24,158 nucleotides of DNA, from the NCBI GenBank assembly GCA_023442085.1, contig JAEZMT010000442.1, forward strand, positions 1-24,158, in the 5' to 3' direction. The DNA is from Pseudomonadota bacterium (GTDB lineage Bacteria; Pseudomonadota; Alphaproteobacteria; Rhizobiales; Xanthobacteraceae). A program made the position numbers and the translations under genes. Shown here piece by piece: positions 1-8,000 of the stretch; position 1 is the first letter of the stretch, and every line of letters begins with the position of its first letter. A model generated the notes under the pieces. That model saw nothing but the letters and a program-made list of their open reading frames with translations. It was not told the origin of the DNA and searched no databases.

Positions 1-219
1 GAGGCGGTGGTGAGCGACATCGTTTATGTGCCTCTGATGACCCCCCTCCTGAAAGCCGCCTCCGCCGCGGGGTTCCGCACGGTCGATGGGCTCGGCATGC
101 TGCTGCACCAGGGCGTTCCCGGCTTCCGGCGCTGGTTCGGCGTCACGCCGGAGGTGACGCCGGAATTGCGCGCCGTTCTGGTGGAAGACCTGCGCGCCAA
201 GGGGCAGCTGGAGGCCTGA
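1..219 (+). CDS. aroE: Shikimate dehydrogenase, C-terminal part (5' end outside the window)
   Basis: This is the last 72 codons of shikimate dehydrogenase, which reduces 3-dehydroshikimate to shikimate with NADPH in the aromatic amino acid pathway. The frame is already open at base 1 (Glu-Ala-Val-Val-Ser-Asp) and ends at TGA 217-219, so no start is visible here. The recognisable part is the AroE C-terminal signature: DIVYVPLMTPLL, then TVDGLGMLLHQGVPGFRRWF, where the Gly-Met-Leu-His-Gln segment closes the NADP-binding domain of the family. The tail PEVTPELRAVLVEDL is also typical of alphaproteobacterial AroE. coaE begins 3 nt after the stop, so the two are very likely cotranscribed. The aroE-coaE-dnaQ order is a standard alphaproteobacterial arrangement. 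The catalytic Lys/Asp lie upstream and cannot be judged. Confidence 0.93.
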   Translation, partial: EAVVSDIVYVPLMTPLLKAASAAGFRTVDGLGMLLHQGVPGFRRWFGVTPEVTPELRAVLVEDLRAKGQLEA

Positions 220-222
220 GGG

Positions 223-822
223 ATGTGGGTTCTCGGCCTCACCGGCTCCATCGGCATGGGCAAATCGGCCACCGCACGCATGTTTCGCGCGCTGGGTGTG
301 CCGGTGCATGATGCCGACGCCGCCGTCCACGCGCTCTACCGCGGCGCGGCGGTGGGGCCGGTGGAGGCCGAATTTCCAGGCGTGGCCCGAGACGGCGCCA
401 TCGACCGCGCGGCGCTGGGTGCCCGCGTGCTCGGCGATGCCGAGGCGATGAAGCGGCTGGAGGCGATCGTGCACCCCCTGGTCCGCGCGGCCGAGACGGA
501 CTTTCTGACGAAGGCACGGTCGAGCGGGGCGCGCCTCGTGGTGCTGGATATTCCTCTTCTCTTCGAGACGGGCGGCGACGGGCGGGTGGATGCCGTGGCT
601 GTGGTCAGCGCGCCGAAAGCTGTGCAGCGCGAGCGGGTGCTCGCCCGCGAGGGCATGACGGACGAAAAATTCGCGACCATTCTCGCAAAGCAGATGCCGG
701 ACGAGGAGAAGCGCCGCCGCGCCCATTTCGTCATCGATACCGGTCGCGGGTTCGCCGCCGCCGAGCATCAGGTGGAAGGCATCGTGCGCGCCTTGTCGGG
801 GCCGGGCCGGCGGAAGGGTTGA
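223..822 (+). CDS. coaE: Dephospho-CoA kinase
   Basis: CoaE phosphorylates the 3'-OH of the ribose of dephospho-CoA with ATP, the last step of coenzyme A synthesis in the cytosol. The 199-residue length is normal for the family. The P-loop GSIGMGKS lies at residues 8-15 of GLTGSIGMGKSATA. HDADAAVHALY (about 28-38) is the family's conserved Asp-Ala-Asp segment, and VLDIPLLFETGG (about 107-118) is the hallmark IPLLFE motif. VAVVSAPKAVQRERVLAREGM carries the lid-region arginines. The ATG at 223 lies 3 nt after the aroE stop and is preceded by a purine-rich GCCTGAGGG that can serve as ribosome binding site. dnaQ starts 9 nt after its stop, so aroE-coaE-dnaQ looks like one transcription unit. No key residue appears to be missing. 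Confidence 0.96.
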   Translation: MWVLGLTGSIGMGKSATARMFRALGVPVHDADAAVHALYRGAAVGPVEAEFPGVARDGAIDRAALGARVLGDAEAMKRLEAIVHPLVRAAETDFLTKARSSGARLVVLDIPLLFETGGDGRVDAVAVVSAPKAVQRERVLAREGMTDEKFATILAKQMPDEEKRRRAHFVIDTGRGFAAAEHQVEGIVRALSGPGRRKG

Positions 823-831
823 GGAGGGGTC

Positions 832-1554
832 ATGCGCGAGATCGTTCTCGACACCGAGACCACGGGCCTGGAGGCCTACGGCGGCGACCGGCTGGTGGAG
901 ATCGGCTGCGTCGAGATGGTCAACCGCATCCTTACCGGCAACGTCTTCCACGTCTATATCAACCCCCAGCGGGACATGCCGCAGGAGGCGTTCAACGTGC
1001 ACGGCCTGTCGTCGGAATTTCTGTCCGACAAGCCGATCTTCTCGCAGGTTGCCGATGAATTCCTAGAATTCATCCAGAACGATACTTTGGTCATCCATAA
1101 CGCGGCGTTCGACATCGGCTTCCTGAACGCCGAGCTGGAGCGCCTCGGCCGCCCAACCATCGCCCGCGATCGGGTCATCGATACGCTGGCGCTCGCCCGC
1201 CGCAAGCACCCCGGCGGCGGCAATCGCCTCGATGACCTGATGAACCGCTACGGCATCGATTCGTCGCGCCGCGTGAAGCACGGCGCGCTGCTCGATGCCG
1301 AGCTTCTGGCCGAGGTCTACAGCGAGCTGCTTGGCGGGCGGCAGGCGACCCTGATCGGCCTCGTGGAAGAGACAACGGAAGCGCCCCGCCTCGTGGTGGA
1401 GGCCCGCGCGGCGCATCCGCGTCCCATACCCCTGCCCCCGCGCATCAGTGCCGCCGAATCGGAAGCCCATGCCGCCTTCGTCGCAGCGCTTGGCGACAAG
1501 GCGATCTGGCTGAAATATGCCGAGGTCACCGCAGTCGAGAAAACGGCGAGCTGA
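832..1554 (+). CDS. dnaQ: DNA polymerase III epsilon subunit (3'-5' proofreading exonuclease)
   Basis: Epsilon is the proofreading 3'-5' exonuclease of the replicative polymerase core and binds the alpha subunit through its C-terminal segment. At 240 residues it matches the usual length. The DEDDh exonuclease motifs are complete: Exo I LDTETTG (Asp7, Glu9), Exo II HNAAFDIGFLN (Asp94), and Exo III HGALLDAELLAEVY (His150, Asp155). NRLDDLMNRYGID (131-143) is also typical of the family. The C-terminal roughly 65 residues, about 175-240, are Ala/Pro-rich and would be the alpha-binding tail. The start is supported by a strong GAGGAGGGG at 821-829 just before the ATG. It is the last gene of the aroE-coaE-dnaQ run and converges with the minus-strand DUF255 gene across a 200-bp gap with no strong terminator. 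Confidence 0.96.
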   Translation: MREIVLDTETTGLEAYGGDRLVEIGCVEMVNRILTGNVFHVYINPQRDMPQEAFNVHGLSSEFLSDKPIFSQVADEFLEFIQNDTLVIHNAAFDIGFLNAELERLGRPTIARDRVIDTLALARRKHPGGGNRLDDLMNRYGIDSSRRVKHGALLDAELLAEVYSELLGGRQATLIGLVEETTEAPRLVVEARAAHPRPIPLPPRISAAESEAHAAFVAALGDKAIWLKYAEVTAVEKTAS

Positions 1555-1755
1555 TTCGGCAATCGGTGCGCACTGCATCCTCTGAATCATATTACAACCA
1601 AAATTCAATCAAAGGTTGATCGATTAGGAAGGCCTCTGGCGGCGAAATGGCGTCGGGTCCGGCTCATTGGTCATGCGATTTGGATCGGCCGCCAGTCGCC
1701 GTCTGACGCGATTTGAAGATGGGTCGCTTCCGTCCCCCAGCTTGAGACTGCCATT

Positions 1756-3768
1756 TCAAGCCAAAATCGCGGACACCGCCGCCGCCAGCTCATCCGGCTC
1801 GGTCACGGGCAGAGAACAGCGCTCCCCGACGCACACGAAGGCCGCTCCATCGCCCGGCGCCGACGCGATCCGGGCCGCCATGACACTGCCGGCGGCGGCC
1901 GTGACGTTTTCGGCGCGGACCACCATCCGAAGCGGGAACGGCACCTTGAGCGCGGCCTTCGCCAGCGCCTCCCCTTTTGCCCCGGTGGTGACGATCTCGG
2001 CGAGGCCCAGCCGCGTGGCGATGGCGTTCAGGGTCGCGCCGTGGGCGAGCACGTTACGCGCCGCCGCGCCCGAGAGGCCGGCGAGGATGCGGTCGGACCG
2101 TGTGCGCAGGCTGTCGTCGCTGGTGAGAGCTGCAAGCCGGATGAGGGCATCGGCGGCGACCGCATTGTAGTTCGGCACGGCTTCGTCATGGGTCGCGGAG
2201 GGCCGCACGATGAGGCTTTCCCCATCGTCGGCGGTGAGGAAATAGATGCCATTGGCCGGGTCGAGATGGTGATTTTCCAGCGCATCGAGGAAGCCGGCGG
2301 CGAGCCGGATGGGCGCCTTGTCTCCGGTCGCTTCGGCGAGCGCGATGCCGGCGCGGGCCATGGCTGCGAGGTCGGAGGCGAGGCCGGGCCCCACCATCTT
2401 CTCCCCGCACCACGAATGGGCGAGGCGCCCGTTCGTCACCATGTGGGCCGTCACGGCGCCGAAGGCCGTGCGTGCGAGGTCCACCCATTCCTCTTCGCCC
2501 AGGAAGGCGCCGGCGCGGGCGAGCGCGGCGATCATCAGGCCATTCCAGTCGGCCAGCACCTTGTCGTCCCGCCCCGGCCGCACCCGCCCCGCCCGCCGCG
2601 CGAGCAGCTTTTCGCGCAGGGGTACGAGCCGCGCCTCGTCCTCGGCCGAAACCACGCCGGCATCGGTGCGGTTGAGGATGTTTCCTTCCTCCCAGTTACC
2701 GGCCTTCGTCACGTCGTAGATGCGCGCGAAGAACGCCGCATCCTCGGCCCCCAAGACCTCCTCGATCTCCGCCAGCGACCAGAGGTAGAAGCGCCCCTCA
2801 TGCCCTTCCGAATCGGCATCGAGGCTGGCGGTGAAGGCGCCGGAGCGGGCGAGCATCTCCCGCTTCAGCCAGCCGACCGTCTCGCGGGCGCGCTGTAGGA
2901 AGAGCGCATCGCCTGTGTCGGCATGGGCGAGCGCCAGAAGCTCCAGTAGCAGCGCGTTGTCGTAGAGCATCTTTTCGAAGTGCGGGACGAACCAGATCTC
3001 GTCCACCGAATAGCGCGCGAAACCGCCACCGAGATGATCGTAGATGCCACCCTCGCACATTCGGTTCAGTGTGAGGGCAACCAGCGCCTTCATGGCGTCG
3101 TCGCGATTGCGCGTACCGGCGCGCCAGAGGAGTTCGAGCAGCCCCGACTGCGGGAACTTCGGCGCGCCCTTCAGGCCCCCATGCACGGGATCGATCAGCG
3201 GCACGAGGCGCCGGGCGGCATCGTTCAGATCGTCGATGCCGATGGCGGCACCCTCCGTCGGCTGGCCCGCCGTCTTCAGCCGCGCGAGGATGGCCTGGGC
3301 GTTCTTTTCCACCTTCTCGGGGCTCTCGGAGAAGACGGCCGAGACCTGCCGGAGGACGTCGACAAAGCCGGGCCGCCCATAGCTCGCCTTGGGCGGAAAA
3401 TAGGTGCCGCCCCAGAACGGCCGGCCGGCCGGATCGAGAAACATGGTGAGCGGCCAGCCGCCGCTCTGCCCCAGTTGCTGGAGCGCGGACATGTAGATCT
3501 GGTCCACGTCCGGCCGCTCTTCCCGATCCACCTTGATGTTCACGAACAGCGCATTCATCACCGCCGCCGTCTCGGCATTCTCGAAGCTCTCGTGGGCCAT
3601 CACATGGCACCAGTGGCAGGCGGCGTAGCCCACGGACAGGAGGATGGGCTTGCCCGTGGCGCGCGCCTCTGCGAACGCCTCGTCCCCCCACGCCCACCAA
3701 TGCACCGGATTGTCCTGATGCTGGAGCAGGTAGGGGCTCGTCTCGCGGGAAAGGCGATTGAGGCTCAT
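1756..3768 (-). CDS. Thioredoxin-fold DUF255 protein (YyaL / SPATA20-like)
   Basis: A 670-residue cytosolic protein with an N-terminal thioredoxin-like DUF255 domain and a C-terminal (alpha/alpha)6-barrel-like region resembling N-acylglucosamine 2-epimerases and glycosidases. The family is widespread, but its biochemical role is not established. The N-terminus has the family signature: SRETSPYLLQHQDNPVHWW (7-25), then the CHWC redox motif (Cys51, Cys54) in YAACHWCHVMAHESFE, then DREERPDVDQIY and GGWPLTMFLDP. The end is complete. An ATG 40 codons upstream (3888) is open but would run into mnmE. I chose 3768 because AAGGA sits about 8 nt before it and the family signature begins right after it. 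It is divergent from mnmE with a 139-bp gap. Assignment to the family is sure; the function is unknown. Confidence 0.92.
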   Translation of the reverse strand: MSLNRLSRETSPYLLQHQDNPVHWWAWGDEAFAEARATGKPILLSVGYAACHWCHVMAHESFENAETAAVMNALFVNIKVDREERPDVDQIYMSALQQLGQSGGWPLTMFLDPAGRPFWGGTYFPPKASYGRPGFVDVLRQVSAVFSESPEKVEKNAQAILARLKTAGQPTEGAAIGIDDLNDAARRLVPLIDPVHGGLKGAPKFPQSGLLELLWRAGTRNRDDAMKALVALTLNRMCEGGIYDHLGGGFARYSVDEIWFVPHFEKMLYDNALLLELLALAHADTGDALFLQRARETVGWLKREMLARSGAFTASLDADSEGHEGRFYLWSLAEIEEVLGAEDAAFFARIYDVTKAGNWEEGNILNRTDAGVVSAEDEARLVPLREKLLARRAGRVRPGRDDKVLADWNGLMIAALARAGAFLGEEEWVDLARTAFGAVTAHMVTNGRLAHSWCGEKMVGPGLASDLAAMARAGIALAEATGDKAPIRLAAGFLDALENHHLDPANGIYFLTADDGESLIVRPSATHDEAVPNYNAVAADALIRLAALTSDDSLRTRSDRILAGLSGAAARNVLAHGATLNAIATRLGLAEIVTTGAKGEALAKAALKVPFPLRMVVRAENVTAAAGSVMAARIASAPGDGAAFVCVGERCSLPVTEPDELAAAVSAILA

Positions 3769-3797
3769 GTCAGGAATCCTTCGGCTTCGGACCGGCT

Positions 3798-3824
3798 TTG
3801 AAGGCAACGGGTTGGCGGGATAAT
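3798..3824 (+). promoter_or_regulatory. Possible promoter for mnmE
   Basis: In the 139-bp gap between the divergent DUF255 gene and mnmE, TTGAAG (3798-3803) and GATAAT (3819-3824) resemble -35 and -10 boxes. The 15-nt spacer is shorter than ideal. The -10 box is about 84 nt before the mnmE ATG. This is a pattern match only. Confidence 0.25.
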
Positions 3825-3907
3825 GGTTCGGGCGATGAAACAGACGACAGATGGCGGCTCCGGCTGCGCCGTGCAAATCCGCAGCCATCCGCCCGGAGGA
3901 TCAGGCC

Positions 3908-5218
3908 ATGTCCGGTGACGCCGCGTGTGACACCATCTTCGCTTTGTCCTCCGGGCGCCTGCCCGCCGGCGTCGCCGTCGTGCGCATCTCTGGGCCTGAG
4001 GCCGGCGCGGCCGCGCTGGCGCTGTCGGGCACCCTGCCCCCGCCCCGCGTGGCTCGCTATTGCGCCCTCCATCATCCCGCGAGCGGTGAGGCGCTCGATC
4101 GTGGCCTGGTGCTTTTCTTCCCCGGCCCGGCCAGCGCCACGGGAGAAGATGTGGTGGAACTTCACCTACACGGAGGGCGGGCCGTGGTGGCGGCGGTGCT
4201 GCGTGCGCTGAGCACGCTTCCGGGCCTTCGTCCCGCCGAAGCGGGCGCGTTTACACGCCGCTCCCACCAGAATGGAAAGCTCGACCTCGCCGAGGTGGAG
4301 GGGCTCGCCGACCTCATTGCCGCCGAGACGGAGGCCCAGCGCCGGCAGGCCCTAGCGCTCGCCTCTGGCGCGCTTTCCGGCCGGGTGGCGAGCTGGCGCG
4401 GGAAGCTCGTCTCCGCCCTCGCCCTGCTGGAAGCGGGCATCGATTTTTCCGACGAGGCGGATGTCGCAGAGGATGTGGTCCGGCCGGCGCTGGATATCCT
4501 CCGTGCCATGGGGCAAGAGATCGCCGCCACGCTGGCCGATGCCGAGCGCGGGGAGCGGGTGCGAGACGGGCTGGTCGTCGCCATCGCCGGACCGCCCAAT
4601 GCGGGGAAATCAACCCTGCTGAACCGCCTCGCGGGCCGGGAGGCGGCCATCGTCTCCCCCATTCCCGGAACGACGCGCGATGTGCTCGAGGTCCATCTCG
4701 AACTCGCCGGACAGGCCGTGACCCTCCTGGATACAGCCGGCCTGCGCGAGACGGCAGACGCCGTGGAGGCCGAAGGTGTGCGCCGCGCGCTCTCCCGTGC
4801 CGAGGCCGCCGACGCCGTGCTGTGGCTGAGCGAAACGGGAGAAAACCCACCGGCCGCCTTCGCCTCCGCCATCCGGGTGCGGACGAAGACCGACCGGGGC
4901 GGGCCGGTGCCGGAGGGTTTCATCGGCCTCTCCACCGCGACCGATCACGGCCTCGATGACCTTGTCGGGGCCATAGCGGCGCGGGCCGAGGCCTTGTGCG
5001 GACGCGAGCCCGCGCTGGTCACGCGGGAACGCCAGCGGCTCGCGCTGGAGCGGGCCGCGCAGCATCTGGCGCGTGCGATGGGCGACTTCGGCGGCCGCGA
5101 GGAATTGCGGGCAGAAGATGTGCGGCTCGCGGTCCGGGCGCTGGACGAGACCATCGGCCGGGTGGATGTGGAGCATGTGCTCGATGCCCTCTTCAGCACG
5201 TTCTGCATCGGAAAGTAG
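3908..5218 (+). CDS. mnmE: tRNA uridine-5-carboxymethylaminomethyl(34) synthesis GTPase MnmE
   Basis: MnmE (TrmE) works as a complex with MnmG to install (carboxymethyl)aminomethyl groups on U34 of certain tRNAs, using a folate-derived one-carbon unit, FAD and GTP. The 436-residue protein has an N-terminal folate-binding domain (DTIFALSSGRLPAGVAVVRISG, 8-29), a helical domain with NGKLDLAEVEGLADLI (122-137), and an inserted G domain. The G motifs are GPPNAGKS (228-235), GTTRD (254-258) and DTAG (275-278). G4 is TKTD (326-329) in place of the textbook NKxD, a substitution I believe is common in relatives. The essential C-terminal CIGK (433-436) is present. An upstream in-frame ATG exists at 3851, but 3908 has GGAGG at proper spacing and matches the family N-terminus. 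mnmG follows 100 nt later with a parS site between. Confidence 0.96.
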   Translation: MSGDAACDTIFALSSGRLPAGVAVVRISGPEAGAAALALSGTLPPPRVARYCALHHPASGEALDRGLVLFFPGPASATGEDVVELHLHGGRAVVAAVLRALSTLPGLRPAEAGAFTRRSHQNGKLDLAEVEGLADLIAAETEAQRRQALALASGALSGRVASWRGKLVSALALLEAGIDFSDEADVAEDVVRPALDILRAMGQEIAATLADAERGERVRDGLVVAIAGPPNAGKSTLLNRLAGREAAIVSPIPGTTRDVLEVHLELAGQAVTLLDTAGLRETADAVEAEGVRRALSRAEAADAVLWLSETGENPPAAFASAIRVRTKTDRGGPVPEGFIGLSTATDHGLDDLVGAIAARAEALCGREPALVTRERQRLALERAAQHLARAMGDFGGREELRAEDVRLAVRALDETIGRVDVEHVLDALFSTFCIGK

Positions 5219-5231
5219 CTCCTTCCAGGCG

Positions 5232-5247
5232 TGTTTCACGTGAAACA
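5232..5247. promoter_or_regulatory. parS: parS centromere site 1 (ParB binding site)
   Basis: TGTTTCACGTGAAACA is a perfect 16-bp palindrome identical to the consensus parS of bacterial chromosomes. ParB binds it, loads as a CTP-dependent clamp and spreads. It lies in the 100-bp mnmE-mnmG gap, about 2.8 kb upstream of parA, the expected origin-proximal context. Confidence 0.95.
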
Positions 5248-5318
5248 TCTGCGCCTGCCTTGACGCCGCCCCAGAACCGGCGTTTCCAGAGGGCACGTCC
5301 TTTCTCTTCCGGATCGCT

Positions 5319-7196
5319 ATGACCGAAACGCCCCAGTCGCTCGCCTTCGATGTCATTGTCGTTGGTGGCGGACATGCCGGATGCGAAGCCGCCGCTGCCG
5401 CGGCGCGGGTTGGCGCGCGCACGGCGCTGGTAACCCATGCCTTCGCCACCATCGGCGCCATGTCGTGCAATCCCGCCATCGGAGGGCTCGGCAAGGGCCA
5501 TCTGGTCCGCGAAATCGATGCGCTGGATGGGTTGATGGGTCGCGTGGCGGACCAGGGCGGCATCCAGTTTCGCGTGCTCAACCGCCGAAAGGGGCCGGCC
5601 GTGCGCGGACCGCGCGCCCAGGCGGACCGCAAGCTCTATGCGCGGGCCATGCAGCAGGCGATCACCGAGCAGCCGGGCCTCGTGGTGATCGAAGGCGAGG
5701 CCGACGACCTTCTGGTCAACGAAGGTTGCGTGGCCGGACTTCGCCTTGCCGATGGCCGGGCGCTCCCATGCGGCGCGGTAGTGCTCACCACGGGCACCTT
5801 CCTCAACGGGCTGATCCATCTCGGCGAGGAGAGCACGCCCGCCGGCCGCATGGGCGAGAAGCCGGCGCTTGGCCTCTCCCCTGCCCTCGCGCGCCTCGGC
5901 CTCGCCCTCGGCCGGCTCAAGACTGGCACGCCGGCCCGCCTTGATGGTCGCACCATCGATTGGGCCAGCCTGGAGATGCAGGCGGGCGATGATCCGCCCG
6001 AGCCTTTTTCCGCGCTGACCACTCGCCTGCCCAATCCGCAGGTCGAATGCGGCATCACCCGCACCACGGACGCAACACATGCGCTGATTCGGGAGAACCT
6101 TTCCCGCTCGGCCATGTATTCCGGCCGGATCGGCAGCACCGGGCCGCGCTACTGCCCCTCCATCGAAGACAAGATCGTTCGCTTCGGCGATCGCGACGGC
6201 CACCAGATCTTCCTGGAACCGGAGGGGCTGGACGATCCCACCGTCTATCCCAACGGCCTGTCTACCTCCCTGCCGGCCGATGTGCAGATCGCCTTCCTGC
6301 GCACCATCCCTGGCCTGGAGCGGGTAGAGGTCATGCGGCCGGGCTATGCCATTGAATATGACCACGTGGACCCGCGCGAGCTGGCCCCTACGCTTGAGAC
6401 CAAGCGCGTCGCGGGGCTGTTCCTCGCCGGGCAAATCAACGGGACAACGGGCTATGAGGAGGCTGCCGCGCAGGGGCTGCTCGCTGGCTTGAACGCGGCG
6501 CGGCGGGCCGGCGGGTCAGACGGGATCGTATTCGACCGCGCCGAGGCCTATCTCGGCGTGCTGGTGGATGATCTCGTCACCCGCGGCGTCAGTGAGCCCT
6601 ATCGCATGTTCACCTCGCGCGCCGAGTATCGGCTGACACTTCGCGCCGACAATGCCGACCAGCGTCTGACCGCCCGTGGCGCCGCGCTGGGGCTGGTCGG
6701 GGGCGAACGGTTGGCGCATTTCCACGCGCGCACCCAGGCCCTGGAGGCGGCGCGGGCGCTCACACGCGGCCTGTCCCTCACTCCGACCGAGGGCGCGCGG
6801 CATGGGCTGGCTCTCAACCGAGACGGCCAGCGCCGGTCGGCCTTCGACCTTCTCGCCTATCCCGATATCGACATGGACCGCCTCGCGGCGATCTGGCCCG
6901 AGTTGAAGGCCCTGCCCCCGGCCATCGCGGAGCAGGTAGAGATCGATGCGAAGTACGCGGTGTATCTGGAGCGGCAGGCGGCCGACATCCAGTCCCTGCG
7001 CAGGGATGAAGCGCTCGCTCTTCCGGAGGAGCTGTCCTATGTCCACCTCCCGGGGCTCTCCAATGAGCTGAAGCAGAAGCTGGAGCGCGTTCGCCCCCGG
7101 ACGGTTGGTCAGGCGGGGCGGATGGAGGGGATGACCCCGGCCGCCCTCGCCCTCATCGCCACCCACGCGCGCCGGGCGGGCGGGCGGTCTGCATGA
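5319..7196 (+). CDS. mnmG: tRNA uridine-5-carboxymethylaminomethyl(34) synthesis FAD enzyme MnmG
   Basis: MnmG (GidA) is the FAD- and NADH-using partner of MnmE in U34 modification of tRNAs that read two-codon boxes. The protein is 625 residues, the family's normal size. The dinucleotide-binding motif VIVVGGGHAGCEAA lies near residues 12-25. The conserved cysteine segment MSCNPAIGGLGKGHL follows, then TGTFLNGLIHLGE and GRLKTGTPARLDGRTID. The second flavin-contacting motif is NGTTGYEEAAAQGLLAGLNAA, followed by REPYRMFTSRAEYRL-like TSRAEYRLTLRADNAD. The C-terminal helical domain that binds MnmE and tRNA is intact to the end. The ATG at 5319 has only a weak GGA ribosome site 6-8 nt upstream, but the sequence before it is not coding-like and contains parS. 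rsmG follows 43 nt later. Confidence 0.97.
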   Translation: MTETPQSLAFDVIVVGGGHAGCEAAAAAARVGARTALVTHAFATIGAMSCNPAIGGLGKGHLVREIDALDGLMGRVADQGGIQFRVLNRRKGPAVRGPRAQADRKLYARAMQQAITEQPGLVVIEGEADDLLVNEGCVAGLRLADGRALPCGAVVLTTGTFLNGLIHLGEESTPAGRMGEKPALGLSPALARLGLALGRLKTGTPARLDGRTIDWASLEMQAGDDPPEPFSALTTRLPNPQVECGITRTTDATHALIRENLSRSAMYSGRIGSTGPRYCPSIEDKIVRFGDRDGHQIFLEPEGLDDPTVYPNGLSTSLPADVQIAFLRTIPGLERVEVMRPGYAIEYDHVDPRELAPTLETKRVAGLFLAGQINGTTGYEEAAAQGLLAGLNAARRAGGSDGIVFDRAEAYLGVLVDDLVTRGVSEPYRMFTSRAEYRLTLRADNADQRLTARGAALGLVGGERLAHFHARTQALEAARALTRGLSLTPTEGARHGLALNRDGQRRSAFDLLAYPDIDMDRLAAIWPELKALPPAIAEQVEIDAKYAVYLERQAADIQSLRRDEALALPEELSYVHLPGLSNELKQKLERVRPRTVGQAGRMEGMTPAALALIATHARRAGGRSA

Positions 7197-7239
7197 GCGT
7201 CTCTCGTGTGCTGTGGATCATGGGGATGGAGGTCCGCGC

Positions 7240-7896
7240 ATGAGGCCGACCAGGACAGTCACCGATGATGCCGCGCGCGCTGCTGTCGAGGCGGCGGTTT
7301 CACGTGAAACATTCCGCCGTCTCGACCTTATCGTGGACCTGCTGCGCAAATGGCAGAAGACCATCAATCTCGTTGCTCCGGCGACTTTGTCCGAGGTGTG
7401 GAGCCGCCACATCGCTGATTCGCTGCAATTGATTAACCATGTTTCCGCCGATTCGGCGCGGTGGGTGGACCTCGGTTCGGGCGGCGGATTTCCCGGGCTC
7501 GTTGTGGCGGCCGCGCTCTCGGAGCGTCCTAGGGCTGAAGTTCATCTGGTGGAGAGCGACACCCGCAAGTCGGCGTTCCTGCGCGAGGTCGCGCGGGTGG
7601 CAGAGCTGGCGGTGACGGTTCATGCCCAGCGAATCGAGCAGGTGTCTCAAGCGCTTGCGCCGCGCACTGAGGTGGTGTCCGCCCGCGCGCTGGCGCCTCT
7701 GCCCAAGCTTCTGGAGCTGGCAGAGCCTTTTCTCTTGGCCGGCGCGCTCGGGGTGTTTCCCAAGGGGCGCGACGCCGAACGCGAATTGACCGATGCCCGC
7801 AAAGGCTGGACACTTGATTGCGATCTTCGCGCCAGCGTCAGCGACCGAGAGGCGCGGGTTCTTCTCGTCCGAAGCGCCCGGCGCAACAGCAAGTAG
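7240..7896 (+). CDS. rsmG: 16S rRNA (guanine(527)-N7)-methyltransferase RsmG
   Basis: RsmG (GidB) uses S-adenosylmethionine to methylate N7 of G527 in 16S rRNA. Loss in other bacteria gives low-level streptomycin resistance. The 218-residue protein shows LRKWQKTINLVAPATLSEVWSRHIADSLQL (35-64) and the SAM-binding motif VDLGSGGGFPGL (76-87). HLVESDTRKSAFLREVAR follows, then SARALAPLPKLLELAEPFL. A GTG-initiated frame extends back to 7213, but the ATG at 7240 has a strong GGAGGT 7 nt upstream and is preferred. Residues Val20-Ser21-Arg22-Glu23-Thr24 are encoded by a parS site (7296-7311), so the codons there serve two purposes. It sits between mnmG and parA in the classical gidA-gidB-parA-parB order. 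Confidence 0.96.
   Translation: MRPTRTVTDDAARAAVEAAVSRETFRRLDLIVDLLRKWQKTINLVAPATLSEVWSRHIADSLQLINHVSADSARWVDLGSGGGFPGLVVAAALSERPRAEVHLVESDTRKSAFLREVARVAELAVTVHAQRIEQVSQALAPRTEVVSARALAPLPKLLELAEPFLLAGALGVFPKGRDAERELTDARKGWTLDCDLRASVSDREARVLLVRSARRNSK
7296..7311. promoter_or_regulatory. parS: parS centromere site 2, inside rsmG
   Basis: GGTTTCACGTGAAACA matches the 16-bp parS consensus at 15 of 16 positions; only the first base differs. It lies in the rsmG reading frame (GTT TCA CGT GAA ACA, Val-Ser-Arg-Glu-Thr), about 0.7 kb before parA and 2.06 kb from site 1. The 14-bp inner palindrome core is nearly intact. Confidence 0.9.
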
Positions 7897-8000
7897 CCGC
7901 CCCACCGGGGAAGGCGCGCCCATAGGGCCGGCGCCGCCCAGTGGACGTTCGACACCGCTGGCCCGCGCTCGCGGGATCAGATCCTAGGGGACCACGGGCC

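Noticed and set aside
1555..1755. Possible terminator or small gene between dnaQ and the DUF255 gene
   Set aside because: Only a weak ATCAA-AGG-TTGAT stem and an AT-rich patch are visible; no T run and no credible frame.
2041..3801. Open frames on + opposite the DUF255 gene
   Set aside because: Shadows of the minus-strand gene, which carries the CHWC and PYLLQHQDNPVHWW signatures.
3769..3888. 40-codon N-terminal extension of the DUF255 protein
   Set aside because: It would overlap the mnmE promoter region, has no family similarity, and a better ATG with AAGGA lies at 3768.
4883..4894. MnmE G4 motif reads TKTD instead of NKxD, suggesting a defective GTPase
   Set aside because: TKxD is a tolerated variant that I recall from related MnmE proteins, and all other G motifs and CIGK are intact.
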